The notes: generated by a model not told the origin, from the sequence alone. A stretch of DNA of 64,000 nt from Dictyobacter formicarum (GCF_016587435.1 NZ_BNJJ01000006.1:62001-126000), one strand, 5' to 3'. Shown: positions 7,532-16,730, counted from the first letter of the stretch. A program made the numbers and translations.

Positions 7532-9235
7532 TTACTGTACTGGTGTCAGATGCAACACCACCTGCTCAGCATCAGGATACTGCCAGGGGGGTGGCACTGC
7601 GTAAGGATTGTCCACTGAAGGCCAACCAGTAAAGTTCTTTGTGCTATATTCATTCCAGGCGGCACCATTGACCAGGGTAACTACCGGTACCTGCTCGACC
7701 ATGATCTTCTCAAGTCCCTGAATGGCTTGCTTCTGTGCATTCAGATCGGTGGTTGTCGCATACTGATCCAGGAGTTTCTCGGTCGCCGGGTCCATCCAAC
7801 GCTCAAAATTTGAAGCCGCCTGCTGTCCAATAGGAGCTGACTTTGCTTTACTCAGCATACTGTTAAAGCTATAGAATGGTGTCGGGCCAGCGCCGAAGCT
7901 ACCAATACTCATATCGAAGCTACCCATATTTAACGCATTAATATAGGAAGCATATGAGAGGGCGCTCACGTTGGTCTGGATACCAATAGCCTTCAATTGA
8001 CTATTGATCATTTGACACATCGTGACCCAGTCGCTCCAACCAGTAACCACATTGAGATTGAAGGAAAGCTTCTTGCCATCAGGGCCAACATAGATTCCAT
8101 CAGAACCTTTCTTGTAACCCGCGCTTTCCATCAGTTTTGTCGCCTCGGCGACGTTAGGAGCCTGCCAGGTAGTATTCTGGTAATCAGATGCGAGATAATC
8201 CTTCTGCGCCGGAAGCAGCAAACCGGTTGGACTGCCAACAGCTTCAAAGTTACTCTCCGCAACTTTGGACATCTGATCCCGGTCTAGCGCAATACTGATC
8301 GCTTTACGAACATTGACATTATTGAACGGAGCCTTTGTCAGATTCATAATCAGCGAAACAGCATTGTTGGGTGGGAACCAGTATTTGTTATGGGCTGGAT
8401 CGCGGTCGACATATCCCTTTTGCAAATTCGGGGTGTACAGACTGACCCAGTCGAGAACACCTTTGTCCATATCCAGCTCAAGAGACTGGTTGGAGTTGTA
8501 CGAAGGATAGCGCAGCTCATCGACCTTTGGCAATCCAGACTGCCAGTAACTTGTATTCTTTGTGTAGTCGATCAGCTGAGAGGAGAAATTCTTCAATACA
8601 AACGGACCAGTGCCAACAGGATTAGGATTGGTATACTTGGTTGGATCACCAACATTCTGCCATAGGTGCTCGGGCACAATATATGTTGTGCCACCAACAT
8701 TCCACAGAATGGGGGTATATACCTTTTTCATGTTGATAACAACAGTGTGATCATCTGGAGTAGTGACGCTATTAAAGTAATTCCAGAGGCCATTGCTATC
8801 AGCAGCTGGATATTTTTTGAGGAGATTGAGCGTAAAAGCAACGTCAGCAGAGCTGAACGGTTTTCCATCTGACCATTTGACATTCTGACGAAGAGTAAAG
8901 GTCAGAGTCTTATTATCACTGGAAAACTTATAATCTGTTGCCAACCATGGTGTAACTTTATTGCTAAAACCATTGACATACAACAGGGTCTCGTACACCA
9001 TTCCCTGCGTGCCTGGATTAGCATTAGGCGCATATGGTCCAAAGTTCCTGGTAAAATCGCCGTTTGGCCCTGTCTGAATAGTCAAATAATTGTTGTGCGA
9101 AGAGCTCTGAGAAGTGCCATTACCACCACCACCACAGGCAGCCAATGCAGCACCAAGAATGAGTAAGAGCGAGAATAGCCACGCCTTTGTCCCACCCTTC
9201 CTCTTATACGACGTTGTCAGAGATTGCGGTGTCAT
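7532..9235 (-). CDS. Extracellular solute-binding lipoprotein, family 5
   Basis: 567 residues. A basic N-terminus, a hydrophobic segment and the lipobox LAAC (Cys34), followed by a Gly-rich linker, show an exported lipid-anchored protein. The body has the SBP family 5 landmarks: YETLLYVNGF, a region around WSDGKPFSSADVAFTL, VGTGPFVLKNF and VRKAISIALDRDQM. Family 5 binders carry peptides, nickel or, often in Chloroflexota and Thermotogales, oligosaccharides. The divergently expressed neighbour is not involved; the LacI-type gene lies just upstream in the same direction. The start has a perfect AGGAGG seven bases before the ATG. It is the first gene of the transporter operon. Confidence 0.92.
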   Translation of the reverse strand: MTPQSLTTSYKRKGGTKAWLFSLLLILGAALAACGGGGNGTSQSSSHNNYLTIQTGPNGDFTRNFGPYAPNANPGTQGMVYETLLYVNGFSNKVTPWLATDYKFSSDNKTLTFTLRQNVKWSDGKPFSSADVAFTLNLLKKYPAADSNGLWNYFNSVTTPDDHTVVINMKKVYTPILWNVGGTTYIVPEHLWQNVGDPTKYTNPNPVGTGPFVLKNFSSQLIDYTKNTSYWQSGLPKVDELRYPSYNSNQSLELDMDKGVLDWVSLYTPNLQKGYVDRDPAHNKYWFPPNNAVSLIMNLTKAPFNNVNVRKAISIALDRDQMSKVAESNFEAVGSPTGLLLPAQKDYLASDYQNTTWQAPNVAEATKLMESAGYKKGSDGIYVGPDGKKLSFNLNVVTGWSDWVTMCQMINSQLKAIGIQTNVSALSYASYINALNMGSFDMSIGSFGAGPTPFYSFNSMLSKAKSAPIGQQAASNFERWMDPATEKLLDQYATTTDLNAQKQAIQGLEKIMVEQVPVVTLVNGAAWNEYSTKNFTGWPSVDNPYAVPPPWQYPDAEQVVLHLTPVQ

Positions 9236-9323
9236 TCAAACCTCCTGGATATAAAGAAACATTAGGAATCCTTTTCAGCATAGAAAATAGTATCAGAGGA
9301 GCTTTCCTCTCCGGTTCCTCCTT

Positions 9324-9339
9324 TCAATCGATCTTACTC
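9324..9339 (-). promoter_or_regulatory. Possible secondary LacI-type operator before the transporter operon
   Basis: TCAATCGATCTTAC resembles the palindrome GTAATCGATTAC found upstream of the LacI gene, sharing the AATCGAT core and an outer TTAC at a shifted distance. It lies about 90 bases before the binding-protein start. The match is imperfect, so this is a candidate only. Confidence 0.3.
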
Positions 9340-9438
9340 CTGTTAATGGCACAACGAAAACAGCATAGCAATCGAAACTCCTGGATAGAGGGCCGCATAG
9401 AAAAAATACGCAGCGTTCCTACAATGCCAGGGAGCCGA

Positions 9439-10566
9439 TTATACCGATGAGATCGAAGATCTTTGTTGCATACCACAAGAGGCACGTACAACAAGGCTAG
9501 TCGCCAGTTGGATACGTAAAGGGGGAGCACTTGATGGCTCATGAATGTCAGAACTGGATAGGCGCGTAAAGTCCCTGGCAAAGGCAGGTCTCACGTTGAG
9601 GCGTTGCTGATCTGACTGCTCTATTATTGAGAGCAGCAATTCGATTCCACGCTGGCCCATCTCTTGAAAAGGTTGTTTGACGGTTGTCAAGGATGGTCTC
9701 ACCAGAGCCGAAGAGGAGATCGAATCAAAACCAACCAGCGCCAGATCACCAGGCACGTCAATACCATGCTCTTCCGCAAACGCCAGAACACCAAAAGCCA
9801 TCAGGTCGTTACCAGCAAAAATAGCAGTTGGCCGTTGATCTTCGGGCAGAGAGAAGAACGCTTGAGTAGCCTCTCGTCCGGATGGCGTTTCAAATGCGCC
9901 TTCAATGACGAGCGCAGGATCAACCGGAATGCCGTGCTCTTGCAAAGCCCGACAATATCCCTCGTAACGATCACGTGAGCAAACGTACTTCATGGGTCCC
10001 TGAATATGCGCAATACGGCGATGACCGAGTGCCAGCAAATGCTTCACAGCATCATATGCGCCGCACTGGTTATCGGCACCAACCCAGGGCACCAGAGGAG
10101 GATCACCCTGATCATCAATTAAAACGACGGGGAAACCATGTTGATGTAAACGAAGCACAAACTTTGACGATTGCCCTGGCAAAACCGCTAACAGACCTGC
10201 AACAAGATTGGTTGATAAGATATGGTCAATGACATCGCCCTCACCATTTTCGCGTGTTTTGTCATTTAGACTATAAAGCACAAGTTCATAAGCGGAATTG
10301 CCTATCGTTTCAGCAATGCCACAAACGATATCGGGAATCATAGGCCAGGTAAAAGAGGGAACAAGTACACCAAGCAAGTGGCTACGCCCCCCGGCTAAAC
10401 CAGTAGCAGTAGCACTCGGCACAAACCCTTCTTCTTTGACAATACGGAGAATACGTTCACGTGTATTGGGGTCTACGTCAGGCTTGCTGTTGAGAACACG
10501 CGACACGGTGGTTTTAGATACGCCCGCCAGGCGAGCAATATCATCAATAGTACGCTTCCTTGCCAT
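9439..10566 (-). CDS. LacI-family transcriptional regulator of the adjacent sugar-type transporter
   Basis: 375 residues from the preferred ATG at 10566 (an upstream ATG at 10611 would add 15 residues not typical of the family). Residues 1-60 are the LacI DNA-binding head: TIDDIARLAGVSKTTVSRVLNSKPDVDPNTRERIL. The rest is the periplasmic-binding-like effector domain, with the landmarks GADNQCGAYDAVKHLLALGHRRIAHIQGP and PTAIFAGNDLMAFGVLAFAEEHGIDVPGDLALVGFD. LacI regulators mostly sense sugars, which points to oligosaccharide as the cargo of the downstream Opp-type system. The about 30 residues after DFTRL are a poorly conserved tail. The region 10612-10896 holds its promoter and operator. Confidence 0.92.
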   Translation of the reverse strand: MARKRTIDDIARLAGVSKTTVSRVLNSKPDVDPNTRERILRIVKEEGFVPSATATGLAGGRSHLLGVLVPSFTWPMIPDIVCGIAETIGNSAYELVLYSLNDKTRENGEGDVIDHILSTNLVAGLLAVLPGQSSKFVLRLHQHGFPVVLIDDQGDPPLVPWVGADNQCGAYDAVKHLLALGHRRIAHIQGPMKYVCSRDRYEGYCRALQEHGIPVDPALVIEGAFETPSGREATQAFFSLPEDQRPTAIFAGNDLMAFGVLAFAEEHGIDVPGDLALVGFDSISSSALVRPSLTTVKQPFQEMGQRGIELLLSIIEQSDQQRLNVRPAFARDFTRLSSSDIHEPSSAPPLRIQLATSLVVRASCGMQQRSSISSV

Positions 10567-10685
10567 AAATAACGTATCCTTATGGATGGCAACGATGCCA
10601 ATCCTGCTCACGCTGCTTCCTGTGAGAAATTACAGGAAGCAGAGATAGTTATGAATATTAAAACTTTGTCAGACCAAAGCGGTTT

Positions 10686-10743
10686 CGTAATCGATTACGG
10701 TATCGATTACATTTAATTATACTGATGAATAATAAAAAATCAA
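10686..10743 (-). promoter_or_regulatory. Promoter and operator of the LacI-type gene
   Basis: CGTAATCGATTACG (10686-10699) is a perfect 14-bp palindrome with a central CG, as expected of a LacI-family operator. A partial second copy (GTATCGATTAC) follows at 10700-10710. On the minus strand TTGATT (10743-10738) and TATAAT (10721-10716) are 16 bases apart and lie immediately upstream of the palindrome. A repressor bound there would block the gene, suggesting autoregulation. Confidence 0.65.
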
Positions 10744-10896
10744 GGGCTTCTGTCAACAAGATTGGTTTTTGAGAGTATTTCTTTTACTACCTGTAAGAGA
10801 CCGCCTCAGAATTACAAATACTTCTCAAAGCGTTGCCTGGCGACACAACAAGATCACAGACGCGGGCCTCTAGCGGGATGAAGCAGGCTGATGGCG

Positions 10897-11616
10897 CTAC
10901 GAAACTTTGGGGTGGGCCGCAAACTGATAGCCAACGCCAATTTTGGTATGGATGTAGGCTGGATGGGAGGGATCTGGCTCGACCTTTCGGCGCAGCCGAT
11001 TAATGCTAACCTGGAGCATATGGCTTTCCCCCATATATTCTGGCCCCCAGATATGCTCCAGTAAGAGATCCTGGGTTAATATACGGCCTGCATTCTGCAT
11101 CAGGTAGGCCAGGATACGATACTCGGTCGGGGTCAGGATCACCTCTTCGCCTCGCACCGTCACCAGGCGCTGCTCAAAATCGATATCGATATCACCAATA
11201 GTGAGCTTCGACCGGGCTGCCTGCATCTGCTCCAGCGCTACAAATTGCGAGCGCCGCAGCACGGCACGCACACGGGCGACAAGTTCCTCAATACTGAACG
11301 GCTTGGTCAAATAATCATCGGCCCCCAGATTTAAGCCCCTGACTTTATCGCTATCACGGCCACGCGCCGTGATAATGATGATAGGAAGCTGCGAAAACTC
11401 TCGTATTTTCTGGCAGGCCGTAAAACCATCCATATGCGGCATCATCACATCCAGCAACACCAGGTCCGGGGGATTCGCTTCGATCATTGCCAGCGCCTCT
11501 TCCCCATCGTGGGCATTCAGAACATGGAAGCCTTCCAGCTCCAGAGTGCGCGTCACCAGGCGCAAGAGCTGCGGATCGTCATCGGCCACAAGAATAGTAT
11601 ATTTCTTGATCGTCAT
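10897..11616 (-). CDS. OmpR/PhoB-family response regulator
   Basis: 239 residues. The receiver domain (about 6-120) has the acidic pocket DDD (12-14), the phosphorylation Asp56 in LLDVMMP, and the conserved Lys in DDYLTKPF. The C-terminal winged helix (about 140-235) has the OmpR-type pattern LTPTEYRILAYLMQNAGRILTQDLLLEHIWG and the closing INRLRRKVEPDPSHPAYIHTKIGVGYQF. It is divergent from the histidine kinase at 11783, with 166 bases between them. Members of this family bind direct repeats with an 11-bp step and activate by contact with sigma at the -35 region. That is the geometry of the seven repeated sites in this island, so this protein is the leading candidate for their regulator; the link is inferred. 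Confidence 0.95.
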   Translation of the reverse strand: MTIKKYTILVADDDPQLLRLVTRTLELEGFHVLNAHDGEEALAMIEANPPDLVLLDVMMPHMDGFTACQKIREFSQLPIIIITARGRDSDKVRGLNLGADDYLTKPFSIEELVARVRAVLRRSQFVALEQMQAARSKLTIGDIDIDFEQRLVTVRGEEVILTPTEYRILAYLMQNAGRILTQDLLLEHIWGPEYMGESHMLQVSINRLRRKVEPDPSHPAYIHTKIGVGYQFAAHPKVS

Positions 11617-11710
11617 TGTGGTACTCTCCCTCCCATATCCACCTTGAACACAGCAACAGAGCCAGAACAGGCTCTTGCCAGATTGTTATTTTGCTTCTAT
11701 GATAATGGAT

Positions 11711-11750
11711 AGTTCATGATAGTTCAAATAAGTTCACACTGCTTCAAATC
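11711..11750. promoter_or_regulatory. 10-bp tandem array between response regulator and kinase genes
   Basis: Four consecutive 10-base units read AGTTCATGAT, AGTTCAAATA, AGTTCACACT and GCTTCAAATC, each with TTCA at the same place. A repeat step of one helical turn in the divergent regulator/kinase spacer suggests a binding array for a winged-helix regulator, perhaps the response regulator itself. The unit differs from the TGTGA/TGAGA half-sites of the stress promoters. Confidence 0.5.
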
Positions 11751-11782
11751 AAAGAAAACCTATAAGGAAACTGGGGTGACCG

Positions 11783-14026
11783 GTGCATCCATACGAGACG
11801 CATACACCTCTCAGCGAACGCGAACGTTTTGCCGCTTTAAATCGAATCGGCGCAGCCTTGCTCAGTGAGCATAATGAGCAAAAATTGTTGCAGTTGATCG
11901 CGCAAACTGCCGCTGACGTAATTGGTGCTCATTTCTCTGCCTTCTCTTTGCGACCCACTGATGAACAAGGAGAACTACTAGGGCCTTCTGAAGGCCATCT
12001 TTTTCACCTGGCGGCCGTAGTGGGGGTAACCGAGGAGCAACAAGCATTATTCCAACGCTTGCCATTGGGCGGAGAAGGTCTGCTGGCGCCCATATTCCGT
12101 TATGGGGTCCCTGTGCGCGTCGGAGATGTGCTAAAACAATTAGCGGCAGGCTACGAATATACAGAGACACAAAAAAAAGCCGAAGCCCAACAATTAGCGT
12201 TGGCTTATGCTCACGGTTACCTATCATCTGAGGAGCTACGGGCTATCGGTATGCCGGAAGGTCATCCTCTGGTGCGTAGTTTTCTGGGAGTTCCGCTGTT
12301 AGATCATGCAGGAAATGTTCATGGAGGATTGTTACTGGGACACAGAGAACCGGACCGTTTTCAAGCCGAGGATGAAGAGTTACTGGTCGGCCTGGCCAAT
12401 CAGGCGGCCATTGCCATTGAGAATGCGCGCCTCTATCAGGCTATCCATACACGAGCTCAGGAACTGGATGCGATCTTTCAGAGCATTCAGGATGGGGTGA
12501 CACTGCTCGATCCACAACAGCGTATCGTGCGCGAAAATAAGCAGGCCTACCTGTTGCGCACCCGGCTAGAGCAATCTCCACAGGGACAACAATCGCTGGA
12601 GGAATTGCTGTATGCTCCCGCGCGCCACGCCCTGACCGGCTATGAAAAACAGGATATCTCCGTCACCATCATCAATGAGTGCGATGAAAAATTCGAGTAT
12701 ATCGTCAACGCATCCGCTTTATATCAGCAAGCACCCGCGACGCCGAATAATAACGCGGGCGCGACACCATCTATCAGTGGTGCCGTCATCGTCTGGCACG
12801 ATGTCACTGAGGTACGCGCACTTTTGCGAGAAAAGCACGATTACGCCGAAATCGAAGCGCGCCGCTCGTTATTGCAGCGAATTCTGGACGAATTGCCAAC
12901 CGGCGTTTACCTGGTACATGGCCACGATGCCCGCCTGGTCCTCGCCAACCAGACCGCCACCACCCTATGGGGCGCCACCTGGTTACAGGAACAGTCCATG
13001 CTAGATTTCTTGCAGCAGCATCACATCCAGATCTTTCGCAACGATGGGCGTATCCTGCCAGTGGAAGAGCTAGCCACTTTACGGGCGGTCCAACGCGGAG
13101 AAACTATCTATCAACGTCAGGAAATCATTCGCCATGCCGATGGATCTTCACAACCCGTACTCGTGAATGCGATTACATTGAACATCAAAACAGCTCCGCT
13201 CAGCCTGCCAATTGTCCAGCAAAATGAACATGATCCGGTCGCGATCGTGGTACATCAAGATGTCTCAGCCCTGAAAGAGGCTGAGAACCTGAAGGATGAC
13301 TTTATTAGCATTGCGGCCCACGAACTACGCAATCCGCTAGCCGCGCTCCAGGGCTTCATCGAGCTGTTCCAGGCCCAGTTGGCGCGGCAACAAAAACAGC
13401 TCCTGACGCAGGAACAGCAGGAGTCGCTGCAACATATCGATCAAGCCACCCAACGACTGGTAACGCTCACCAACGATCTATTGGATGTCACGCGCCTGCA
13501 AGCGGGACGCCTGGAATTAGTGCAAGAAGTGACAGATCTGGTCTCACTGGTTAAACGCGTCACCCAGCGCTATCAAATCATAGCGCCCCGCCACCAGCTT
13601 ATCGTCACCACACAGGTGCCATTTTTAATTGTCTCTATTGATGTCATGCGCACCGAACAGGTACTCACCAACCTGCTCAGTAACGCGATAAAATATAGTC
13701 CTTGTGGTGGGCAAATCCAGATCACGCTGGAAAAACAAAAAGCAAGCCACCAGGCGCTCTTAAAGATCAAAGATACGGGTATTGGCATCCCGGCTTACCA
13801 GCAAGCACAGATTTTTGGGCGCTTCACCCGCGCCGCGAACGCACAAGCTCATGGCATTTATGGTACGGGGCTGGGATTGTATCTCAGTCGAGAGCTGGTT
13901 GAGCGCCAGGGCGGCAACATCTGGTTTCAATCCCAGGAAGGGCAGGGCACCACCTTCTTCATTACTCTGCCATTGATCGCCTCGTCGATCGAGAACGATA
14001 TCCTTGAGGAAAATACCGGGATATAG
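11783..14026 (+). CDS. Sensor histidine kinase with GAF and PAS domains
   Basis: 747 residues from a GTG start. An N-terminal GAF domain (about 15-215) ends in the typical DEELLVGLANQAAIAIENARLYQ. Two PAS-like segments follow (about 225-355 and 365-500). The HisKA helix carries His513 in the H-box IAAHELRNPLAAL. The ATPase domain has the N-box NLLSNAIKYSP, the G1 box DTGIGIP and the G2 box GTGLGLYLSRELVERQGG. No membrane segment is visible, so it senses a cytoplasmic or diffusible signal; GAF domains can bind haem, nucleotides or flavin, but no ligand is deducible. It is divergent from the OmpR-type regulator, its probable partner. DosS/DosT kinases of mycobacteria also use GAF sensing but have a different output family. 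Confidence 0.93.
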   Translation: MHPYETHTPLSERERFAALNRIGAALLSEHNEQKLLQLIAQTAADVIGAHFSAFSLRPTDEQGELLGPSEGHLFHLAAVVGVTEEQQALFQRLPLGGEGLLAPIFRYGVPVRVGDVLKQLAAGYEYTETQKKAEAQQLALAYAHGYLSSEELRAIGMPEGHPLVRSFLGVPLLDHAGNVHGGLLLGHREPDRFQAEDEELLVGLANQAAIAIENARLYQAIHTRAQELDAIFQSIQDGVTLLDPQQRIVRENKQAYLLRTRLEQSPQGQQSLEELLYAPARHALTGYEKQDISVTIINECDEKFEYIVNASALYQQAPATPNNNAGATPSISGAVIVWHDVTEVRALLREKHDYAEIEARRSLLQRILDELPTGVYLVHGHDARLVLANQTATTLWGATWLQEQSMLDFLQQHHIQIFRNDGRILPVEELATLRAVQRGETIYQRQEIIRHADGSSQPVLVNAITLNIKTAPLSLPIVQQNEHDPVAIVVHQDVSALKEAENLKDDFISIAAHELRNPLAALQGFIELFQAQLARQQKQLLTQEQQESLQHIDQATQRLVTLTNDLLDVTRLQAGRLELVQEVTDLVSLVKRVTQRYQIIAPRHQLIVTTQVPFLIVSIDVMRTEQVLTNLLSNAIKYSPCGGQIQITLEKQKASHQALLKIKDTGIGIPAYQQAQIFGRFTRAANAQAHGIYGTGLGLYLSRELVERQGGNIWFQSQEGQGTTFFITLPLIASSIENDILEENTGI

Positions 14027-14050
14027 CTACTCTCTCAGTGACTATATCCC
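14018..14050 (+). terminator. Weak hairpin at the end of the kinase gene
   Basis: GGGATATAG, which includes the stop codon, is repeated in inverse at 14042-14050 with a 15-nt loop. A T-rich stretch follows only about 20 bases later. The rest of the 14051-14342 gap shows nothing recognisable. Confidence 0.3.
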
Positions 14051-14342
14051 ATCATTCTCGGCGTCGGTTTTTTCCTTTTTTAAAAAAACTGCTTCATATG
14101 CCCTGAAGCCTCTTTGGAAACAATAAAAGCAAAAAAAGAATTACTGTGCTGCCGATGCCCGCTGATTTAGTGCTTAGAATACGTCTGTCGCATCACCGGA
14201 CGATCTCACCCGAGTAGTAGCTCATCACAATCCAATCACAAATCAGAGCAGAACCTGCTTGTTCTCGAACCGCTGACAAATTTATAGATGTGCAGCAGGA
14301 AGCAATTCCCGGCTATAACACTCGCTCTGATACTTCATGAAT

Positions 14343-14406
14343 TGTGATCTCAATGAGAGACAAGACCTGAGCATGAGAGCATTTTGAGAGGTCATTGCAC
14401 TATGGT
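14343..14406 (+). promoter_or_regulatory. Stress-island promoter/operator, site B (upstream of usp at 14543)
   Basis: Half-sites TGTGA (14343), TGAGA (14354), TGAGA (14374) and TGAGA (14385) are followed after exactly 11 bases by TATGGT (14401-14406). This is the cleanest copy of the seven. It can drive usp 14543, usp 15584 and, by read-through, the P-type ATPase. The predicted leader is about 130 bases. Confidence 0.85.
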
Positions 14407-14542
14407 AAACATAGAAATTCCGAGACATTCTTGATAGGAACGACGATGCCGAGTGTGGTAGTTTCGTGCCACAACGAATAGCATACATGTGAATCCGGGG
14501 AGAACTTCAATGCACCTGCATGACAGCAGAGGAGCAAGTATT

Positions 14543-15526
14543 ATGTTTAAACGCATCCTTCTTCCGCTCGACGGCTCGCATAATGCCGAACGCGCAATTC
14601 CGATCGCCCTGCGACTGGCACGTGCCTACTCAGGTACCATTACTTTGCTGCGTGTGGTTAATCCAAACTGGCCTTCCCCAACGCAAACCAGCTTTGCGCA
14701 GGAACTGCCGGCCCATGCCAGATTTGAGGCGGAACACTATCTGGTCAATTTGGCGAAAAAAGACGAATTCCAGGGCATACAGACAGAAATCCAGGTGCCC
14801 ATGGGCAATGAAACAGCGACGATCCTGGTAAATGCGAGACCGCAGAAAACAGATATTATCCTGCTCAATTCCCATGGGTACACCGGCATTTCACGCTGGA
14901 TGATGGGAAGCGTAGCCGAAAAAGTAACCAGGTATGCTGAAGTGCCGGTCCTGCTATTGCGTACTCAGAGCGCCCTGCCACTCGGCCCTCATCCAGATCC
15001 AACGCAGCCGCTGCGCATACTTGTGCCGCTCGATGGCTCAAACTATGCCGCCGCCGCGCTTGAGCCTGCGGCCGAACTCGTTTATGCGCTGGCAGCGTCC
15101 ACGAAGAACGCTATACACCTGGTGCAGACTATCGACAATACCAACGCACTACCTACCGCCAGGAACTACCTCCAGGCCATAGCGACTAGAATCAAGCAAG
15201 GCGAGGTAGCTCCTTTTATCGCGCGCCAGCAGATTCCTGTTACCTGGTCGGTCGCTGTCAGCAAAGACGCCGCCGACGCGATTATTCGCGTGGCGGAGAA
15301 TGGCGAGGACGCGGAAAACAGTGGCGTCTTCGGAGCCTGCGACATGGTCGCCATGTCAACCCATGGCATGAGCGGATATCCCCTCTGGTCACTGGGCAGC
15401 ACCACCGAGCGCGTACGCATTGGGACACGCTTGCCAATGTTGATTGTTCGCCCCGCGGCCATAGTTGAACAGGAAATGCATTATCGCTATGCAGAACCAG
15501 AGGCAGCCGTCAGCGAAACCCCATAA
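14543..15526 (+). CDS. Two-domain universal stress protein
   Basis: 327 residues from the ATG at 14543, which has GAGGAG nine bases upstream and begins MFKRILLPLDGS. Both domains keep the nucleotide-binding motif: SHGYTGISRWMMGSVAEKV near residue 115 and STHGMSGYPLWSLGSTTERV near residue 275. The first Gly of the classical G-x2-G-x9-GS motif is replaced, as in all copies in this window. Domain 2 opens with a second core strand (RILVPLDGSNYA). It is the first gene after the kinase, and the next usp gene follows after 57 bases. Confidence 0.93.
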   Translation: MFKRILLPLDGSHNAERAIPIALRLARAYSGTITLLRVVNPNWPSPTQTSFAQELPAHARFEAEHYLVNLAKKDEFQGIQTEIQVPMGNETATILVNARPQKTDIILLNSHGYTGISRWMMGSVAEKVTRYAEVPVLLLRTQSALPLGPHPDPTQPLRILVPLDGSNYAAAALEPAAELVYALAASTKNAIHLVQTIDNTNALPTARNYLQAIATRIKQGEVAPFIARQQIPVTWSVAVSKDAADAIIRVAENGEDAENSGVFGACDMVAMSTHGMSGYPLWSLGSTTERVRIGTRLPMLIVRPAAIVEQEMHYRYAEPEAAVSETP

Positions 15527-15583
15527 CTGCCTGCAGCGAGGTCGTTAAAGCGGACAAGATGGTTATGCAAAGGAGAATACGCC

Positions 15584-16570
15584 TTGTTTAAACACATTCT
15601 GGTGCCACTGGATGGTTCACAGCGGTCGGAGCAAGCTCTTGCACTGGCGGCGCACATCGCGCGTGCCAACCACAGCAGCATTCACCTGCTACGCAGCATA
15701 GAACTCATGAGCATTTATAGTATGCAAACCATCGGCATGATGGAGCGCGTTCAGCGACTTGAGGAGCAAGGAGCAAAAAATTACCTGGATCGTATAAAAC
15801 GTTCAGTATTATTGGAGCAAATTCCTACCATGACAAGTGTTTATGTTGGCGATGCATCATCGGCCATCCTCGAAGCCGTGGCCCGGCACAATATTGACCT
15901 TGTGGTTCTATGTAGCCATGGGTATACAGGTCTTAAACATTGGGTACTGGGCAGCGTGGCACAGAAAATTGCTCGCGCCTGCCCCGTACCCGTCCTGATC
16001 CAAAGAACAGAGCAACCACTGCCCTTCGCAATGGACGCTGAAGGACAACCAATCTTTCGCGTCTGTATTGCCCTCGACGGTTCAGAACAGGCTGAAGCCG
16101 TCATTGATCCGGCGATGGCGATCGCAACCGCCTGTGCATCAGGACATCGCGCGGAGATCCACCTGCTCCGTATCATCGAACCAGTAAATCAATCTGATGA
16201 AGATGCCTTCGAAGAAATCTATCATCTCAATCTCCAGGAACTCATTCGCCAGCAGGCACAGGAATATCTGCAGGGTGTAGTGAAGCGCCTGGAGCCAACG
16301 GCAAAGGCCTATGAGAATATCGAAATCATCGGCAACCTGAAAAGTGGCGCCGATATTGCGCAGGAGATCATCCAGTACGCAGAAAACGGAGGCACCAGCC
16401 AGTATCCTACCTGCCAGCTATTAGCGATGACCACTCATGGTCGCAATAACATCGATCGCTGGATATTCGGGAGTATCGCCGAACGAGTGCTCAATCGGAC
16501 CAAACTTCCGTTGCTCATCATGCGACCTCCGCAGCAAGCCGCGCCCGGCAGAGCACAACAAGTCATGTAG
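15584..16570 (+). CDS. Two-domain universal stress protein (TTG start)
   Basis: 328 residues. A TTG at 15584 with AAAGGAG nine bases upstream gives the family opening MFKHILVPLDGSQRSEQ; no ATG fits. The binding motifs are CSHGYTGLKHWVLGSVAQKI and TTHGRNNIDRWIFGSIAERV. The rare start codon may lower its translation relative to the preceding usp gene, with which it shares site B. The two proteins are paralogues of similar size and probably form homo- or heterodimers; pairing is not deducible. Confidence 0.92.
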   Translation: MFKHILVPLDGSQRSEQALALAAHIARANHSSIHLLRSIELMSIYSMQTIGMMERVQRLEEQGAKNYLDRIKRSVLLEQIPTMTSVYVGDASSAILEAVARHNIDLVVLCSHGYTGLKHWVLGSVAQKIARACPVPVLIQRTEQPLPFAMDAEGQPIFRVCIALDGSEQAEAVIDPAMAIATACASGHRAEIHLLRIIEPVNQSDEDAFEEIYHLNLQELIRQQAQEYLQGVVKRLEPTAKAYENIEIIGNLKSGADIAQEIIQYAENGGTSQYPTCQLLAMTTHGRNNIDRWIFGSIAERVLNRTKLPLLIMRPPQQAAPGRAQQVM

Positions 16571-16586
16571 AAATTCATTCACCAAC

Positions 16587-16730
16587 TCGTAGGTGCGCCC
16601 CCCATGGGCGCTTTTACCTTACCTACCCGAAAAAGAAAGGTATGCACCGGGTGAAATCGCTCCCTCTCACCTCTTTTGGTACGTTTTTGAGCGAGAAGTG
16701 AGGAAGCTCCCGCAAGGGGCGCACCTACGA
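16587..16730. repeat. Palindromic GTAGGTGCGCCCC repeat, copy R2 (long form)
   Basis: The ends TCGTAGGTGCGCCCC (16587-16601) and its complement (16716-16730) enclose about 114 bases without an open frame. Flanking CCAAC/GGTTGG may extend the inverted ends. With terminal inverted repeats and no gene it resembles a miniature mobile element, although no target duplication is evident. It separates usp 15584 from the P-type ATPase gene. Confidence 0.75.

Noticed and set aside
10812..10858. Possible eighth stress site on the minus strand (TGTGA, TGTGT, TGAGA, TGTAA with 11/20/11 spacing) upstream of the LacI gene
   Set aside because: Two half-sites are degenerate and the position 11 bases downstream reads TCTCTT rather than TANNNT. 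It may be chance.
14282..14488. Minus-strand 68-residue frame
   Set aside because: It covers stress site B, lacks a ribosome site and shows no protein-like composition.
16688..16703. TGAGC and TGAGG 11 bases apart before the P-type ATPase
   Set aside because: There is no second pair 31 bases away, no -10 at the right distance, and the bases belong to repeat R2.
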